Below are positions 19,652 to 27,212 of a stretch of 62,870 bases of DNA, one piece after another. Every line of letters begins with the position of its first letter. The first letter of the stretch is position 1. The DNA is taken from contig JBKPAF010000083.1 in the NCBI GenBank assembly GCA_046726275.1, forward strand, positions 1 through 62,870, written 5' to 3'. The stretch is from DASXTW01 sp046726275. GTDB lineage: Bacteria > Actinomycetota > UBA4738. The notes below the pieces were generated by a model. The model saw only the letters and a list, made by a program, of their open reading frames with translations. It ran no database searches and was not told where the DNA came from. The position numbers and the translations under genes are program-made.

Positions 19652-20014
19652 TCATGCACGCGCCTCAGCTCGCCGGGTCTTCATACGCGCCCGAGCCACG
19701 CTCCGCCACGCCAGCACCGCAACCATGAAACCGATCTGCCCGACGAGTATGGCTCGATTGAGGTCGAGAGCAGGCTCCCACCGCACCTCACCGTTGCGGA
19801 TGACGAACGCCCCCACCGGCCGAGCCGTCAAACCGAAACCGGACCCTCCACCTCCCGATCCTTCGGCGTCCTGACCCCCTCCCCCGCCGGCGCCCCCTTG
19901 AACCGCCGCCGCCGGGATCAGCGTCAGTCCATCGCGTTCGATCGGTTCCCCGAACACCCGACGAACGGTGATCGCTTCTCTCGCCTCTGCCACCAGCTCC
20001 ATCGGCTTCATCAT
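19652..20014 (-). CDS. GerW/YtfJ-like sporulation-family protein
   Basis: 120 residues. The N-terminal segment MELVAEAREAITVRRVFGEP, then GLTLIPAAAVQGGAGGGG, matches the GerW/YtfJ pattern. It includes the central Gly-rich stretch and the VGAFVIRNGEVRWEP strand. A single hydrophobic C-terminal helix (AILVGQIGFMVAVLAW) and a basic tail suggest membrane association. In Bacillus YtfJ has a spore germination role; family members are also widespread in bacteria that do not sporulate, so no sporulation claim is made. ATG at 20014 with AGGAGGTCGAC immediately upstream decides the start. Confidence 0.8.
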   Translation of the reverse strand: MMKPMELVAEAREAITVRRVFGEPIERDGLTLIPAAAVQGGAGGGGGQDAEGSGGGGSGFGLTARPVGAFVIRNGEVRWEPALDLNRAILVGQIGFMVAVLAWRSVARARMKTRRAEARA

Positions 20015-20150
20015 GTCGACCTCCTGTCGGTCAGCCCGTCGCACAACACGCTAGCGAAAGAGGGGAAGAAGGGCGACGCAGATCTCAGGGGCTGTCTGAG
20101 GGGTCGAGCCGACCGGTCACCTTACCGGAGACTAGGTGCAGCTTCCTCGA

Positions 20151-22448
20151 TCACTCCGGCTCCAGGCCGATCATCAGCTCGCGCAGCTCCAGGAGCGCGT
20201 ACTCGCACGTCTCGCAGAGTCCACGGGGCGACGGCGAGCCGCACCGCGGACACGTGATCTCCGTCGTGACCGGAGATGGGCCGCTCGGAACCCCGGTCGT
20301 GTAGGCGGCGGCGCGGGGAGGATCCGGCATCGAGCTCTTCCACGCGGTCGTCGCGGGTGGTGCGGCAGACGCGGTCGGTTGCAGCGCCCCAGCCCCGGAG
20401 GGTGGCTGGAGGGACGGCGGGGCGCCCCACGGCGGTGGAGATGGTGGAGGCGGGGGGGCCGGTGGCTGTGTGGGCGCCACCGAGGCTGGCGGCTGAGGTT
20501 CGGGCAGAGGCGATGGGACTGGAGGCTGTGGGACTGGAGGCTGCGGCACAGGAGGTTGGGCCGCAGGGGGCATCGCTGCGGGTTCGACGGTGTGGGGCCT
20601 GGCGGGCGCCGGAGGAATGGCGGCCGCCGGCGTGGGCTCGATTGCAGCCGGGGCCATCGGTGGCGGCGGAGCCACGGTCTCGGGCGAAGGACCCGCCGTG
20701 AGGCCATGGCCGGACGATTCCGGGCGAGTGCTCGACGGGGCCGCATCCCGCCGACGCTTCAGCCGCTGCCGGAGAGGCGCCTTGGCCGGGGGCATCGGTT
20801 CGACCGGCGGTGCTGTCGTGTGTTCGGGCGAAGCCTCCACGTAGTAGGACTGATCCGACCATCGGGCGGGCGCCTCCGGCCGGGCCTCGGGCGGAACGAC
20901 GGGCGTCTGGGCGGCAGCGACAGGCTCGGCGGGAGCCTCCGATGGCCCGGACGGAGCGGGTCGAGGCATCGGAGGAGTTGCGGCAGCGGGCCTGGCGCGG
21001 GGCGGCACTGTCTTGGGTTGAACCGGCGGCACTGGCATCTGGCGAGGAATCGGCCGCTTCGCGGCCAGAGGGGGAAGCACGCCGGGTGGCTTTTGCGGAG
21101 GCGCAGGAACGGCACGCGATGCCTCTGACGAGGGGACCTCTGGCCTCGCTGGAGAATCGGCCGCCGTCAGGGCTTCCGTCGCTTCGTCCACCGCCGCCTC
21201 GCGAGCGTCCGCCGGCTCCTCGACTGTTGCCGAAGTCTCAGGGGCGACGACGGGTTCTCTACGCCTGAGCCATCTTCGTCCTCGCGGAGGGGTCGCTTCC
21301 TGGACCTCTGGGAGCGGGGGGGCGATCTCGGCCTGGTCACAGGCAACCGGCTTCCCGAAGGCGGTTTCGGGCGTCGCTTCGGGAACGGCCGCCTCCTCGA
21401 CTTCTTCGTGAGCCTCGACCTCCACAGCCTCGGCCCGCGCCTCGGCGGCTTGGATTTCCACGTCGGTGGGGCCCTCGAGATCGGCCTCGGCGTCACCCGG
21501 TTCGGGTACGGCCCGCTTCCAGAATCCCTTGCGCTTCCGAGGGCGTTCCTCGGACCGCTCGTCCGAAGGCCGAACACTCTCTTCCGCTTCGTCCGTCACC
21601 TCGTCGGCCAGGGTGGGTTCTCCGATCTCCCCGGCACGGACGTCGTCTGAGGGAGCACCCCAGATCGAATCCAGGTCGAGCCCCTCCACCACGGGGCCGA
21701 AGACGTCTTCAGGCTCCTCCTCGTCCGGCTCGTCGCGTTCGAGACCACCCTCTTCCGCGAGCGGAGGCTCCTCCTGATGGGGCTCGGCGCTCTCGGGACC
21801 GGGCCGGGCGACGGGGCGGCGCTTCAGGAACCACCGCCGGCTTCCCGCCTCCGGCCGCAGGTCGGGTTCACTTTCCACGGGCGCACCGTGGTCTCCGGGA
21901 GCGGCGTCAACGTCCGGCAGCGCCTCCTCCGGAGCTTCGGCATCGACCTCGAGCCTTTCGGCCACCATCGGAGGAGCCTCCGCCTCCACGGGCGAAGCCC
22001 AGGCCTCCATGGGTGGCGCCTCGACCTCCGCAAGAGGCATCGCAGCCGCCTCGTCGAATGGTGCATCGGGGGCCTCCAGGGCTGGGCTCTGGACGGCTTG
22101 CGGCTCCGGCTCGGAAGGCTCGATCGCGTCCTCGTAGACGAGGGCAGCCCCACCGACCACGAGCCCCTGGACGACCTGCTCCCGTGCGGCCGGGAGTGGC
22201 TCTTCCGGAGCCGCCGGTTCGGCGGAGACCACATCTGGCGGCGGAACGGTGACGACAGGCGAATCTGGCGGCTGCTCGGGCGACTGGGATTGGGCCTGAG
22301 GGCGGGCCTGGAACGCCAGCTGGGGGACCTGCATCCAGGGAACGTCGAGCAACGGTGAGCCGCACGTATCACAGGCGGGACCGGGCGCGGAGAACAATCC
22401 GCACCAGCGGCAGACGATCTGTTCCTCAGCTTGCGGAGCTACCTTCAC
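20151..22448 (-). CDS. very long Pro/Glu/Ala-rich protein with a zinc ribbon at each end
   Basis: About 765 residues. The N-terminal ribbon has Cys13, Cys16, Cys26 and Cys29 (CRWC, CDTC). The C-terminal ribbon has Cys733, Cys736, Cys745 and Cys748 (CPRC, CETC), followed by a short helix LLELRELMIGLEPE. Between them are some 700 residues of low-complexity sequence. The first two thirds are acidic (Glu, Asp, Pro, Val) with islands of RRRWFLKRRP type; the last third is Pro/Ala-rich with short repeats of PQPPVPQPPVP. No signal peptide, no membrane segment. The start is uncertain: GTG 22448 is given; GTG 22511 is also in frame and neither has a good ribosome site. Codon use keeps the high-G+C third-position bias, so it is a real gene. 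Function unknown; a flexible scaffold is possible. Confidence 0.75.
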   Translation of the reverse strand: MKVAPQAEEQIVCRWCGLFSAPGPACDTCGSPLLDVPWMQVPQLAFQARPQAQSQSPEQPPDSPVVTVPPPDVVSAEPAAPEEPLPAAREQVVQGLVVGGAALVYEDAIEPSEPEPQAVQSPALEAPDAPFDEAAAMPLAEVEAPPMEAWASPVEAEAPPMVAERLEVDAEAPEEALPDVDAAPGDHGAPVESEPDLRPEAGSRRWFLKRRPVARPGPESAEPHQEEPPLAEEGGLERDEPDEEEPEDVFGPVVEGLDLDSIWGAPSDDVRAGEIGEPTLADEVTDEAEESVRPSDERSEERPRKRKGFWKRAVPEPGDAEADLEGPTDVEIQAAEARAEAVEVEAHEEVEEAAVPEATPETAFGKPVACDQAEIAPPLPEVQEATPPRGRRWLRRREPVVAPETSATVEEPADAREAAVDEATEALTAADSPARPEVPSSEASRAVPAPPQKPPGVLPPLAAKRPIPRQMPVPPVQPKTVPPRARPAAATPPMPRPAPSGPSEAPAEPVAAAQTPVVPPEARPEAPARWSDQSYYVEASPEHTTAPPVEPMPPAKAPLRQRLKRRRDAAPSSTRPESSGHGLTAGPSPETVAPPPPMAPAAIEPTPAAAIPPAPARPHTVEPAAMPPAAQPPVPQPPVPQPPVPSPLPEPQPPASVAPTQPPAPPPPPSPPPWGAPPSLQPPSGAGALQPTASAAPPATTAWKSSMPDPPRAAAYTTGVPSGPSPVTTEITCPRCGSPSPRGLCETCEYALLELRELMIGLEPE

Positions 22449-22610
22449 GCCTCGATCCCAGTTCGGCTTCAGGCTTCCCCAATAGGAGAATGGTCGGCAA
22501 TCGCAAAGCACCGGAATATCCCCCAGTTGACGCGATTACCGAGCCGACGGGTGATGAGCTTCGGTCGGTCCGAATGCCTAGGTACGAAGGCTTGGTTCCC
22601 CCATCAGAGC

Positions 22611-23042
22611 CTACGCCGAAGTGCTTCCCTGGTCGGACGCTCCGTCACTCTCGGTCCAGCCCGAATAGCTCGGATCGCTGCGATAGATGAGGAAGTCGAT
22701 GGCGGCCCAGATCGTCTTGGCGAACGGATAGAAGAGCAGGGGCACCACGAGCACGACGGCGATGCTGGCCAGGACGAGTGGAACCCACCGGACCTGGCCC
22801 CCTGTCGCCACCATCCACCCCACCAGCAGGGCGAAGAACGCGATCCCGGTGACGCCGTAGTTGATGGTGAGGGATCCGAGAAAGGCACCCTCTTCCCGTT
22901 CGAATGGCAGGCCGCACCGTGGGCACACCTTCGGGTAGTTGAACCATCGCCTGAACAGCTTGCCGCGACCGCAGCGAGGACATCGACGCATCGCTCCCCG
23001 CAGCAGGACGATCATGGCGTCGGGCTCGCCGGTGGGCTTCAT
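22611..23042 (-). CDS. DUF983 family membrane protein with zinc-ribbon motif
   Basis: 143 residues. The N-terminal cytosolic part carries two CPRC pairs (Cys21, Cys24, Cys40, Cys43) in the DUF983 arrangement, RCPRCGRGKLFRRWF and VCPRCGLPFEREEGA. Two or three membrane segments follow (GVTGIAFFALLVGWMV; VPLVLASIAVVLVVPLLFYP). The ATG at 23042 overlaps the ligase stop as ATGA, so translation is probably coupled to the ligase. Family function is unknown. A later ATG at residue 10 is a possible alternative start. Confidence 0.88.
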   Translation of the reverse strand: MKPTGEPDAMIVLLRGAMRRCPRCGRGKLFRRWFNYPKVCPRCGLPFEREEGAFLGSLTINYGVTGIAFFALLVGWMVATGGQVRWVPLVLASIAVVLVVPLLFYPFAKTIWAAIDFLIYRSDPSYSGWTESDGASDQGSTSA

Positions 23043-24046
23043 ATCTGGGGGCGCTCCCGAACGACCTCGCGGGGCTCCTTGTCCTCGCGCAGTCCGAGGA
23101 AACGAGGATGGCGGAGCTGGCCGTCCCGGGTCCATTCAGAGAACCCCACCTGGCCCACGAGCTGCGGCTGGATCCAGTGGACGCCCTTGCGAGGCAGGCC
23201 ACCCCCATGGAAGGGAGGATCGGAGCGTTCGAGCCGCCGCAGCTTCCTCGCCAGCGAATCCAACGAGGATGCGTCGAACCCCGTCCCCACCTTCCCTGCG
23301 TACAAGAGGCGGTCTCCCTCGTAGTAGCCGATCAGCAGCGCTCCGAATCCTGTTCGTGAGCCTTGGGGATCGGTGTACCCCCCGATCACGAACTCCTGCT
23401 CGTTCACACACTTGAACTTGAGCCAGTTGGGAGAACGGCGACGCTCGTACACGCTGTTCGCGCGCTTGGCGATCACCCCTTCCCACCCCTTGCTGCAGAC
23501 CTCCTGCAGCAGAGCCTCTCCACCACGGTTCCGGTGGGACGTGAACCGCAGGGGACCTCGATAGGACAGGAGCCGCCGGAGAAGCACCTTGCGGTGACGC
23601 AGCTCGACGGGCGTGACGTCGAATGCTTGCACGTGGAGGATGTCGAAAACGTAGAAATAGACCGCGACCCCGGTCCGCCGGGCCGCCTGGGGATCGCGAA
23701 GTTGCATGCGCCGCTGGAGCCGACCGAAGCTGGGTCGACTGCCATCGAACGCCACGATCTCCCCGTCCACGATGAAATCACCCGGTTCCTGGGCACCCAG
23801 CGCCTCGGCCACCTCCGGGTAGTGGTTGTCGATCCGCAACTGATTGCGCGACATCAGCCTGACCGCGTTTCCCTTCCGGAACGCCAAGCACCGCTCGCCA
23901 TCGAGCTTGCGCTCGTAGATCCACTCTGGATCCGAGAACCGCCTGTCGGTGAGCGTTGCCAGCATCGGCGGAACCCAGTCCGGTTGGGGGGCAGGCCGGA
24001 CCCGGGCCCGCGCCGCCGGAGGGAGGAGCCCCAGGGGATCCGTCAT
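23039..24046 (-). CDS. ATP-dependent DNA ligase, LigD/LigC type (stand-alone ligase domain)
   Basis: 335 residues: an adenylation domain with nucleotidyl lysine Lys47 in YERKLDGERC, then FIVDGEIVAFDG, YFYVFDILHVQAFDV and EGVIAKRANSVYE. The OB-fold domain begins after WLKFKCVNEQEFVIGGYTDP. This matches the ligase module of LigD and the stand-alone LigC enzymes, which act in end joining or base-excision repair as accessories to the NAD-dependent LigA. No polymerase or phosphoesterase domain is fused, and no ku gene is in the window. ATG start at 24046. It is followed by the coupled DUF983 gene and preceded by a small unknown gene and an alkyltransferase-like gene on the same strand. Confidence 0.93.
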   Translation of the reverse strand: MTDPLGLLPPAARARVRPAPQPDWVPPMLATLTDRRFSDPEWIYERKLDGERCLAFRKGNAVRLMSRNQLRIDNHYPEVAEALGAQEPGDFIVDGEIVAFDGSRPSFGRLQRRMQLRDPQAARRTGVAVYFYVFDILHVQAFDVTPVELRHRKVLLRRLLSYRGPLRFTSHRNRGGEALLQEVCSKGWEGVIAKRANSVYERRRSPNWLKFKCVNEQEFVIGGYTDPQGSRTGFGALLIGYYEGDRLLYAGKVGTGFDASSLDSLARKLRRLERSDPPFHGGGLPRKGVHWIQPQLVGQVGFSEWTRDGQLRHPRFLGLREDKEPREVVRERPQI

Positions 24047-24065
24047 CTCGCTCCCGCGGGGGCCC

Positions 24066-24344
24066 TCAGGCCGATAGACGCCGACGAAGCTCCTCGTAGA
24101 ACTCCGGGAAGAACCGGGACACGTCCTCGAGCGAGAACTCGGGGAGGATGCTCGTGGCCGGCTCGCGCTCGAGGAGAAACCTCATCGTCTCCTGCACGAC
24201 GCGCTCGTGGTCAGCCCCGGACAGGCCCGCGCCGTCGAGCACGCCATCGGTCAAATTGACCCGGTGGCTCGTGGTGAGATGGCCCTCGGTGACCTCTGCC
24301 CGGAACTTCCCGGGTTCCAACGGCGTGATCAGGACGTCCGTCAT
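24066..24344 (-). CDS. small hypothetical protein in the DNA repair cluster
   Basis: 92 residues, soluble, with no cysteines. The first half (VLITPLEPGKFRAEVTEGHL) looks like beta strands. The second half (HERVVQETMRFLLEREPATS, then LEDVSRFFPEFYEELRRRL) is helical. I do not recognise a family. The ATG at 24344 has only a weak ribosome site. It lies 10 bases after the alkyltransferase-like gene and 19 bases before the ligase gene, so it is probably co-transcribed with both. Confidence 0.7.
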   Translation of the reverse strand: MTDVLITPLEPGKFRAEVTEGHLTTSHRVNLTDGVLDGAGLSGADHERVVQETMRFLLEREPATSILPEFSLEDVSRFFPEFYEELRRRLSA

Positions 24345-24354
24345 GTTTCGGTAG

Positions 24355-24654
24355 TCAACCACGTCTGGGCGGGCGCACGACGTGCGTGCGGGACACGCTG
24401 ACCCCCTCGGCACGGAGCCTTCGTGCCTGCTCGGCTTCGTGTCCCCGGATCAACCTCCCGGAGGCGGCGACCACCCTCCACCAGGGCAGGCCCTCGCTCT
24501 CGGCAAGGATGTTGCCCACCGCTCGGGCGGCCCCGGGATGGCCCGCCTCCTCGGCCACCTCCCCATACGTGGCGACATCGCCGGGCCGGAGCGCGGCGAT
24601 CACCGCCGTGACCCGGCGCTCGAACTCGGTCACGGGCACACGGCCTTCCACCAT
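24355..24654 (-). CDS. alkyltransferase-like protein (MGMT/Ogt DNA-binding fold, no active-site Cys)
   Basis: 99 residues. It is the C-terminal domain of O6-alkylguanine-DNA alkyltransferases: RPGDVATYGEVAEEAGHPGA is the recognition helix, and ARAVGNILA follows. The active-site PCHR motif is replaced by PWWRVV, with Trp58 where the alkyl-accepting cysteine should be. This is the hallmark of ATL proteins, which bind O6-alkylguanine and hand the lesion to nucleotide excision repair rather than repairing it. ATG start at 24654. It heads a repair-flavoured gene run with the ligase at 23039. Confidence 0.92.
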   Translation of the reverse strand: MVEGRVPVTEFERRVTAVIAALRPGDVATYGEVAEEAGHPGAARAVGNILAESEGLPWWRVVAASGRLIRGHEAEQARRLRAEGVSVSRTHVVRPPRRG

Positions 24655-24738
24655 CTGAGTCGACTAGACACCCCGACGCGAGGGAAGGTTTGGGGTCGGG
24701 CCACGGTTGGCGATCTACAGGGAAAGGCGGGGTGAGAC

Positions 24739-24981
24739 ATGGAAGACCAGAATGTCATCGACCGCATCAACCAACTGGCGCACGAGGAGCACGAGCTCTT
24801 CGAGAAAGAATCGCACGGGAACCTGAGCCAGGGCGAGCGCGATCGGTTGAAGTGGCTCCAGGTGAGCCTGGATCAGTGCTGGGACCTCCTCCACCAGCGA
24901 CGAGCCCGCCGCAACGCCGGCCTCGATCCCGACGAGGCTCGGGTCCGCGATCCCGAAACCGTGGAGGGGTACACGGGCTGA
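24739..24981 (+). CDS. DUF2630 protein
   Basis: 80 residues: VIDRINQLAHEEHELFEKE, then RDRLKWLQVSLDQCWDLLHQ and a C-terminal EARVRDPETVEGY. This is the full DUF2630 pattern of small actinobacterial proteins, predicted to be two helices. ATG with AAGGCGGGG upstream. It is a single-gene unit convergent with the amino-sugar operon, whose last gene ends 21 bases downstream. Function unknown. Confidence 0.88.
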   Translation: MEDQNVIDRINQLAHEEHELFEKESHGNLSQGERDRLKWLQVSLDQCWDLLHQRRARRNAGLDPDEARVRDPETVEGYTG

Positions 24982-25002
24982 GCTGAGCAGCGTCCCGACG
25001 AC

Positions 25003-26040
25003 CTAGTGCGTGCGGGTGACCTTGCGCAGATGTCGCGGGGCACCAGGGTCGAGTCCCTTGGCTACAGCGAGGTGATAGCAGAAGAGCTGGCCGGCGACGA
25101 TCGCTGGGATGGGTGAAGCCCATGCGGCGACGCCGGGCGGCATCGGGATCTCGAGATCGTCATGACCGACATCCCCCGGGGATCCGGTGACGAGGAGGAG
25201 CCTCACCCCGCACTCATCTCTCAGCCGTATAAGCAGCCTCCCCATATCCCTGCCGAGCGAGCCGGGCGGGACGACGGCGAAGACGGGGAAGTCGGGGGTG
25301 AGGATGGCGATCGGCCCATGCTCGAAGTCGGCGGTCGAGAACGGCAGGGCCAGAACCCCCGACATCTCCTGCAGCTTGAGCGCCCATTCGAACGCGGTCG
25401 ACAGGTGGAAGCCTCGTCCGAGGATGGCGGCGCGATCGATCTCCCGAAACTCGGTTGCCAGTTGCCGGATCCTGGTGCCCTGCTCGAGCACGAGCTGGAC
25501 CTGGTCCGGCAGATCTCTCAGCGAAGACCGCATCTCCACGTCGCCGGCCGTCTCCGCCGACAGCATGGCCACGGCAAGGAGCTCCGCCGTGTAGGTCTTG
25601 GTTGCCGGGATGGCCCGCTCGTCGCCAGCGTTCAAGCAGAGGATCTGGTCACTGTGGACCGCGACCGGGGAATCGGGCGCGTTCGTGATGGCGATCGTCG
25701 GCCGGCCCTGGATGCGGGCCTCGACGAGGACCGACACCAGGTCGGGCGACTCACCCGACTGGGAGATGGCGACGACGAGCGCGCCGTCCAGCGACGGCGA
25801 TGATCCGTTGGGAGCGAACAACGACGGAGCGGCCAGGGCAACCTGGAGCCGGTTGCGCGCTCCCCACAAGTACTGCGCGTACCTGGCGGCGTTGTCCGAG
25901 CTGCCTCGTGCGGCGATGACGACATACCGAACGTCGCCAGAGCGGATCGTCGCGGCCAGCCGAGCGACGTTCGTGGCCTCCGCCCGGAGGATGCGGTCGA
26001 GGACTACCGGCTGCTCGTTGATCTCATCCCACAGGCTCAC
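25003..26040 (-). CDS. SIS-domain sugar isomerase, GlmS-like C-terminal half (probable GlcN-6-P deaminase/isomerase)
   Basis: 345 residues with two SIS domains and no glutaminase domain. The first has VVIAARGSSDNAARYAQYLW and VAISQSGESPDLV, the sugar-phosphate loop; the second has AILGRGFHLSTAFEWALKLQEM and ADFEHGPIAIL. This architecture matches the isomerase half of GlmS and NagB-II-type deaminases. As the last gene of an operon with nagA and an N-acetylhexosaminidase, it most likely turns glucosamine 6-phosphate into fructose 6-phosphate plus ammonia. Its ATG overlaps the nagA stop as ATGA, so translation is coupled. AgaS-like activity on galactosamine 6-phosphate is the alternative. Confidence 0.88.
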   Translation of the reverse strand: MSLWDEINEQPVVLDRILRAEATNVARLAATIRSGDVRYVVIAARGSSDNAARYAQYLWGARNRLQVALAAPSLFAPNGSSPSLDGALVVAISQSGESPDLVSVLVEARIQGRPTIAITNAPDSPVAVHSDQILCLNAGDERAIPATKTYTAELLAVAMLSAETAGDVEMRSSLRDLPDQVQLVLEQGTRIRQLATEFREIDRAAILGRGFHLSTAFEWALKLQEMSGVLALPFSTADFEHGPIAILTPDFPVFAVVPPGSLGRDMGRLLIRLRDECGVRLLLVTGSPGDVGHDDLEIPMPPGVAAWASPIPAIVAGQLFCYHLAVAKGLDPGAPRHLRKVTRTH

Positions 26041-27212
26041 GGATGGGCCTCCCGCACGGCCGACCTCGCGCTCACATCCTCGAACACGACCCGGCCATCG
26101 ACGAGCGTGGCCACGACTCGCATCTCGGAGGTGAGCAGGACGAGGTCGGCCCTCGCTCCCGGCGCGATGACGCCTCTTCCACCCTCGTCCAGGATCGCCG
26201 CCGGCGTCGAGGTCGCCGCGGCGATCGCCTGTGCAGGTTCACACCCCGTCCACTGGATGAGATTGCCAACAGCCCGCTCCAGCGTGAGCACGCTGCCGGC
26301 CAGCCTCCCCTCCACGGAGCGGGCTGTCGGCCCTGCAACCGATACGGTCGAGTCACCCAAGCGCGCCTCGACCTGGTCCGTCCCCATGGCCGCGATCGCA
26401 TCGGTCACCAGCGCGATGCCTCCAGGCCCCTTGGCCCGCCACGCGGTCGACACGGCCCCCGGGTGCACATGGACCCCGTCGGCGATGAGTCCGGTCCGGA
26501 CCGCCGGGCTCGCCAGCAGGGCCCCCGCGAGGCCGGGCTCGCGGTGATGGAACCCGCTCATCGTGTTGAAGAGGTGGGTGCCGGCGGCGACTCCCTGCTC
26601 GAACGCCTTCAACGAGTCCTCGAACGTGGCCTCCGAGTGGCCGGCCGACACGATCGTGGACCTGTCGACCAGCTCCCTGATCACCGTTTCCGCCCCCGGC
26701 AGCTCCGGTGCGATCGTCACCATCCGCACGCCGGAGGTTCGGCTCCATCCCTCGATCACCTCTACCGACGGCGGCCGGAGGTGCCGGGCCACGTGAGCCC
26801 CTCGGCGAGTCTCGGCCAGCATGGGCCCTTCGCAATGCAGGCCGAGCGGAGTGGCGCCGGCGTAGCCATCGGGGGGACCGACCTGAATCACGGCCAGGGC
26901 ACGGTCGACGGTCTGGCGAGGACAACTCACCAGCGTCGGGAGAAATGCTGTAACGCCGTGCCTGGGGAGATCGGATCCGACCTGCCATAGCGTCTGCGGT
27001 TCGGAGGTGAAGTCGTGCCCGAACCCTCCACATATCTGGAGGTCGATGAATCCGGGGGCAACCATCAGCCCGGAGGCCTGGAGCGTCGCCCCGGCGACGT
27101 TCCCCGCGCCGGAAGGAAGGAGAGACCCCACCGTCCCACCCTCGAGGATCAGATCGCCGAGCACCCATCCATCGGTCGTGAGGACCCGGCCGCCCGCGAT
27201 GCGCAGGCTCAC
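26037..27212 (-). CDS. nagA: N-acetylglucosamine-6-phosphate deacetylase
   Basis: 391 residues. Removes acetate from GlcNAc 6-phosphate. The metal-site Glu128 is in GLHCEGPML; other landmarks are VSAGHSEATFEDSLKAFEQG, THLFNTMSGFHHREPG, GLIADGVHVHPGA and ALVTDAIAAMGT with the catalytic Asp. The first beta-strand motif is GFIDLQICGGFGHDF: the Gln resembles the E. coli Q-x-N form rather than the usual H-x-H, and the third position is Cys. GTG at 27212 overlaps the upstream hexosaminidase stop as GTGA, and its own stop overlaps the SIS gene start, so three consecutive genes are coupled. Confidence 0.95.
   Translation of the reverse strand: MSLRIAGGRVLTTDGWVLGDLILEGGTVGSLLPSGAGNVAGATLQASGLMVAPGFIDLQICGGFGHDFTSEPQTLWQVGSDLPRHGVTAFLPTLVSCPRQTVDRALAVIQVGPPDGYAGATPLGLHCEGPMLAETRRGAHVARHLRPPSVEVIEGWSRTSGVRMVTIAPELPGAETVIRELVDRSTIVSAGHSEATFEDSLKAFEQGVAAGTHLFNTMSGFHHREPGLAGALLASPAVRTGLIADGVHVHPGAVSTAWRAKGPGGIALVTDAIAAMGTDQVEARLGDSTVSVAGPTARSVEGRLAGSVLTLERAVGNLIQWTGCEPAQAIAAATSTPAAILDEGGRGVIAPGARADLVLLTSEMRVVATLVDGRVVFEDVSARSAVREAHP

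Noticed and set aside
20470..20560. Short direct repeats resembling a small repeat array
   Set aside because: They are in-frame codons for Pro-Gln-Pro-Pro-Val repeats inside the zinc-ribbon protein; no spacers or cas genes. The Ala/Pro repeats at 61300-61760 are likewise coding.
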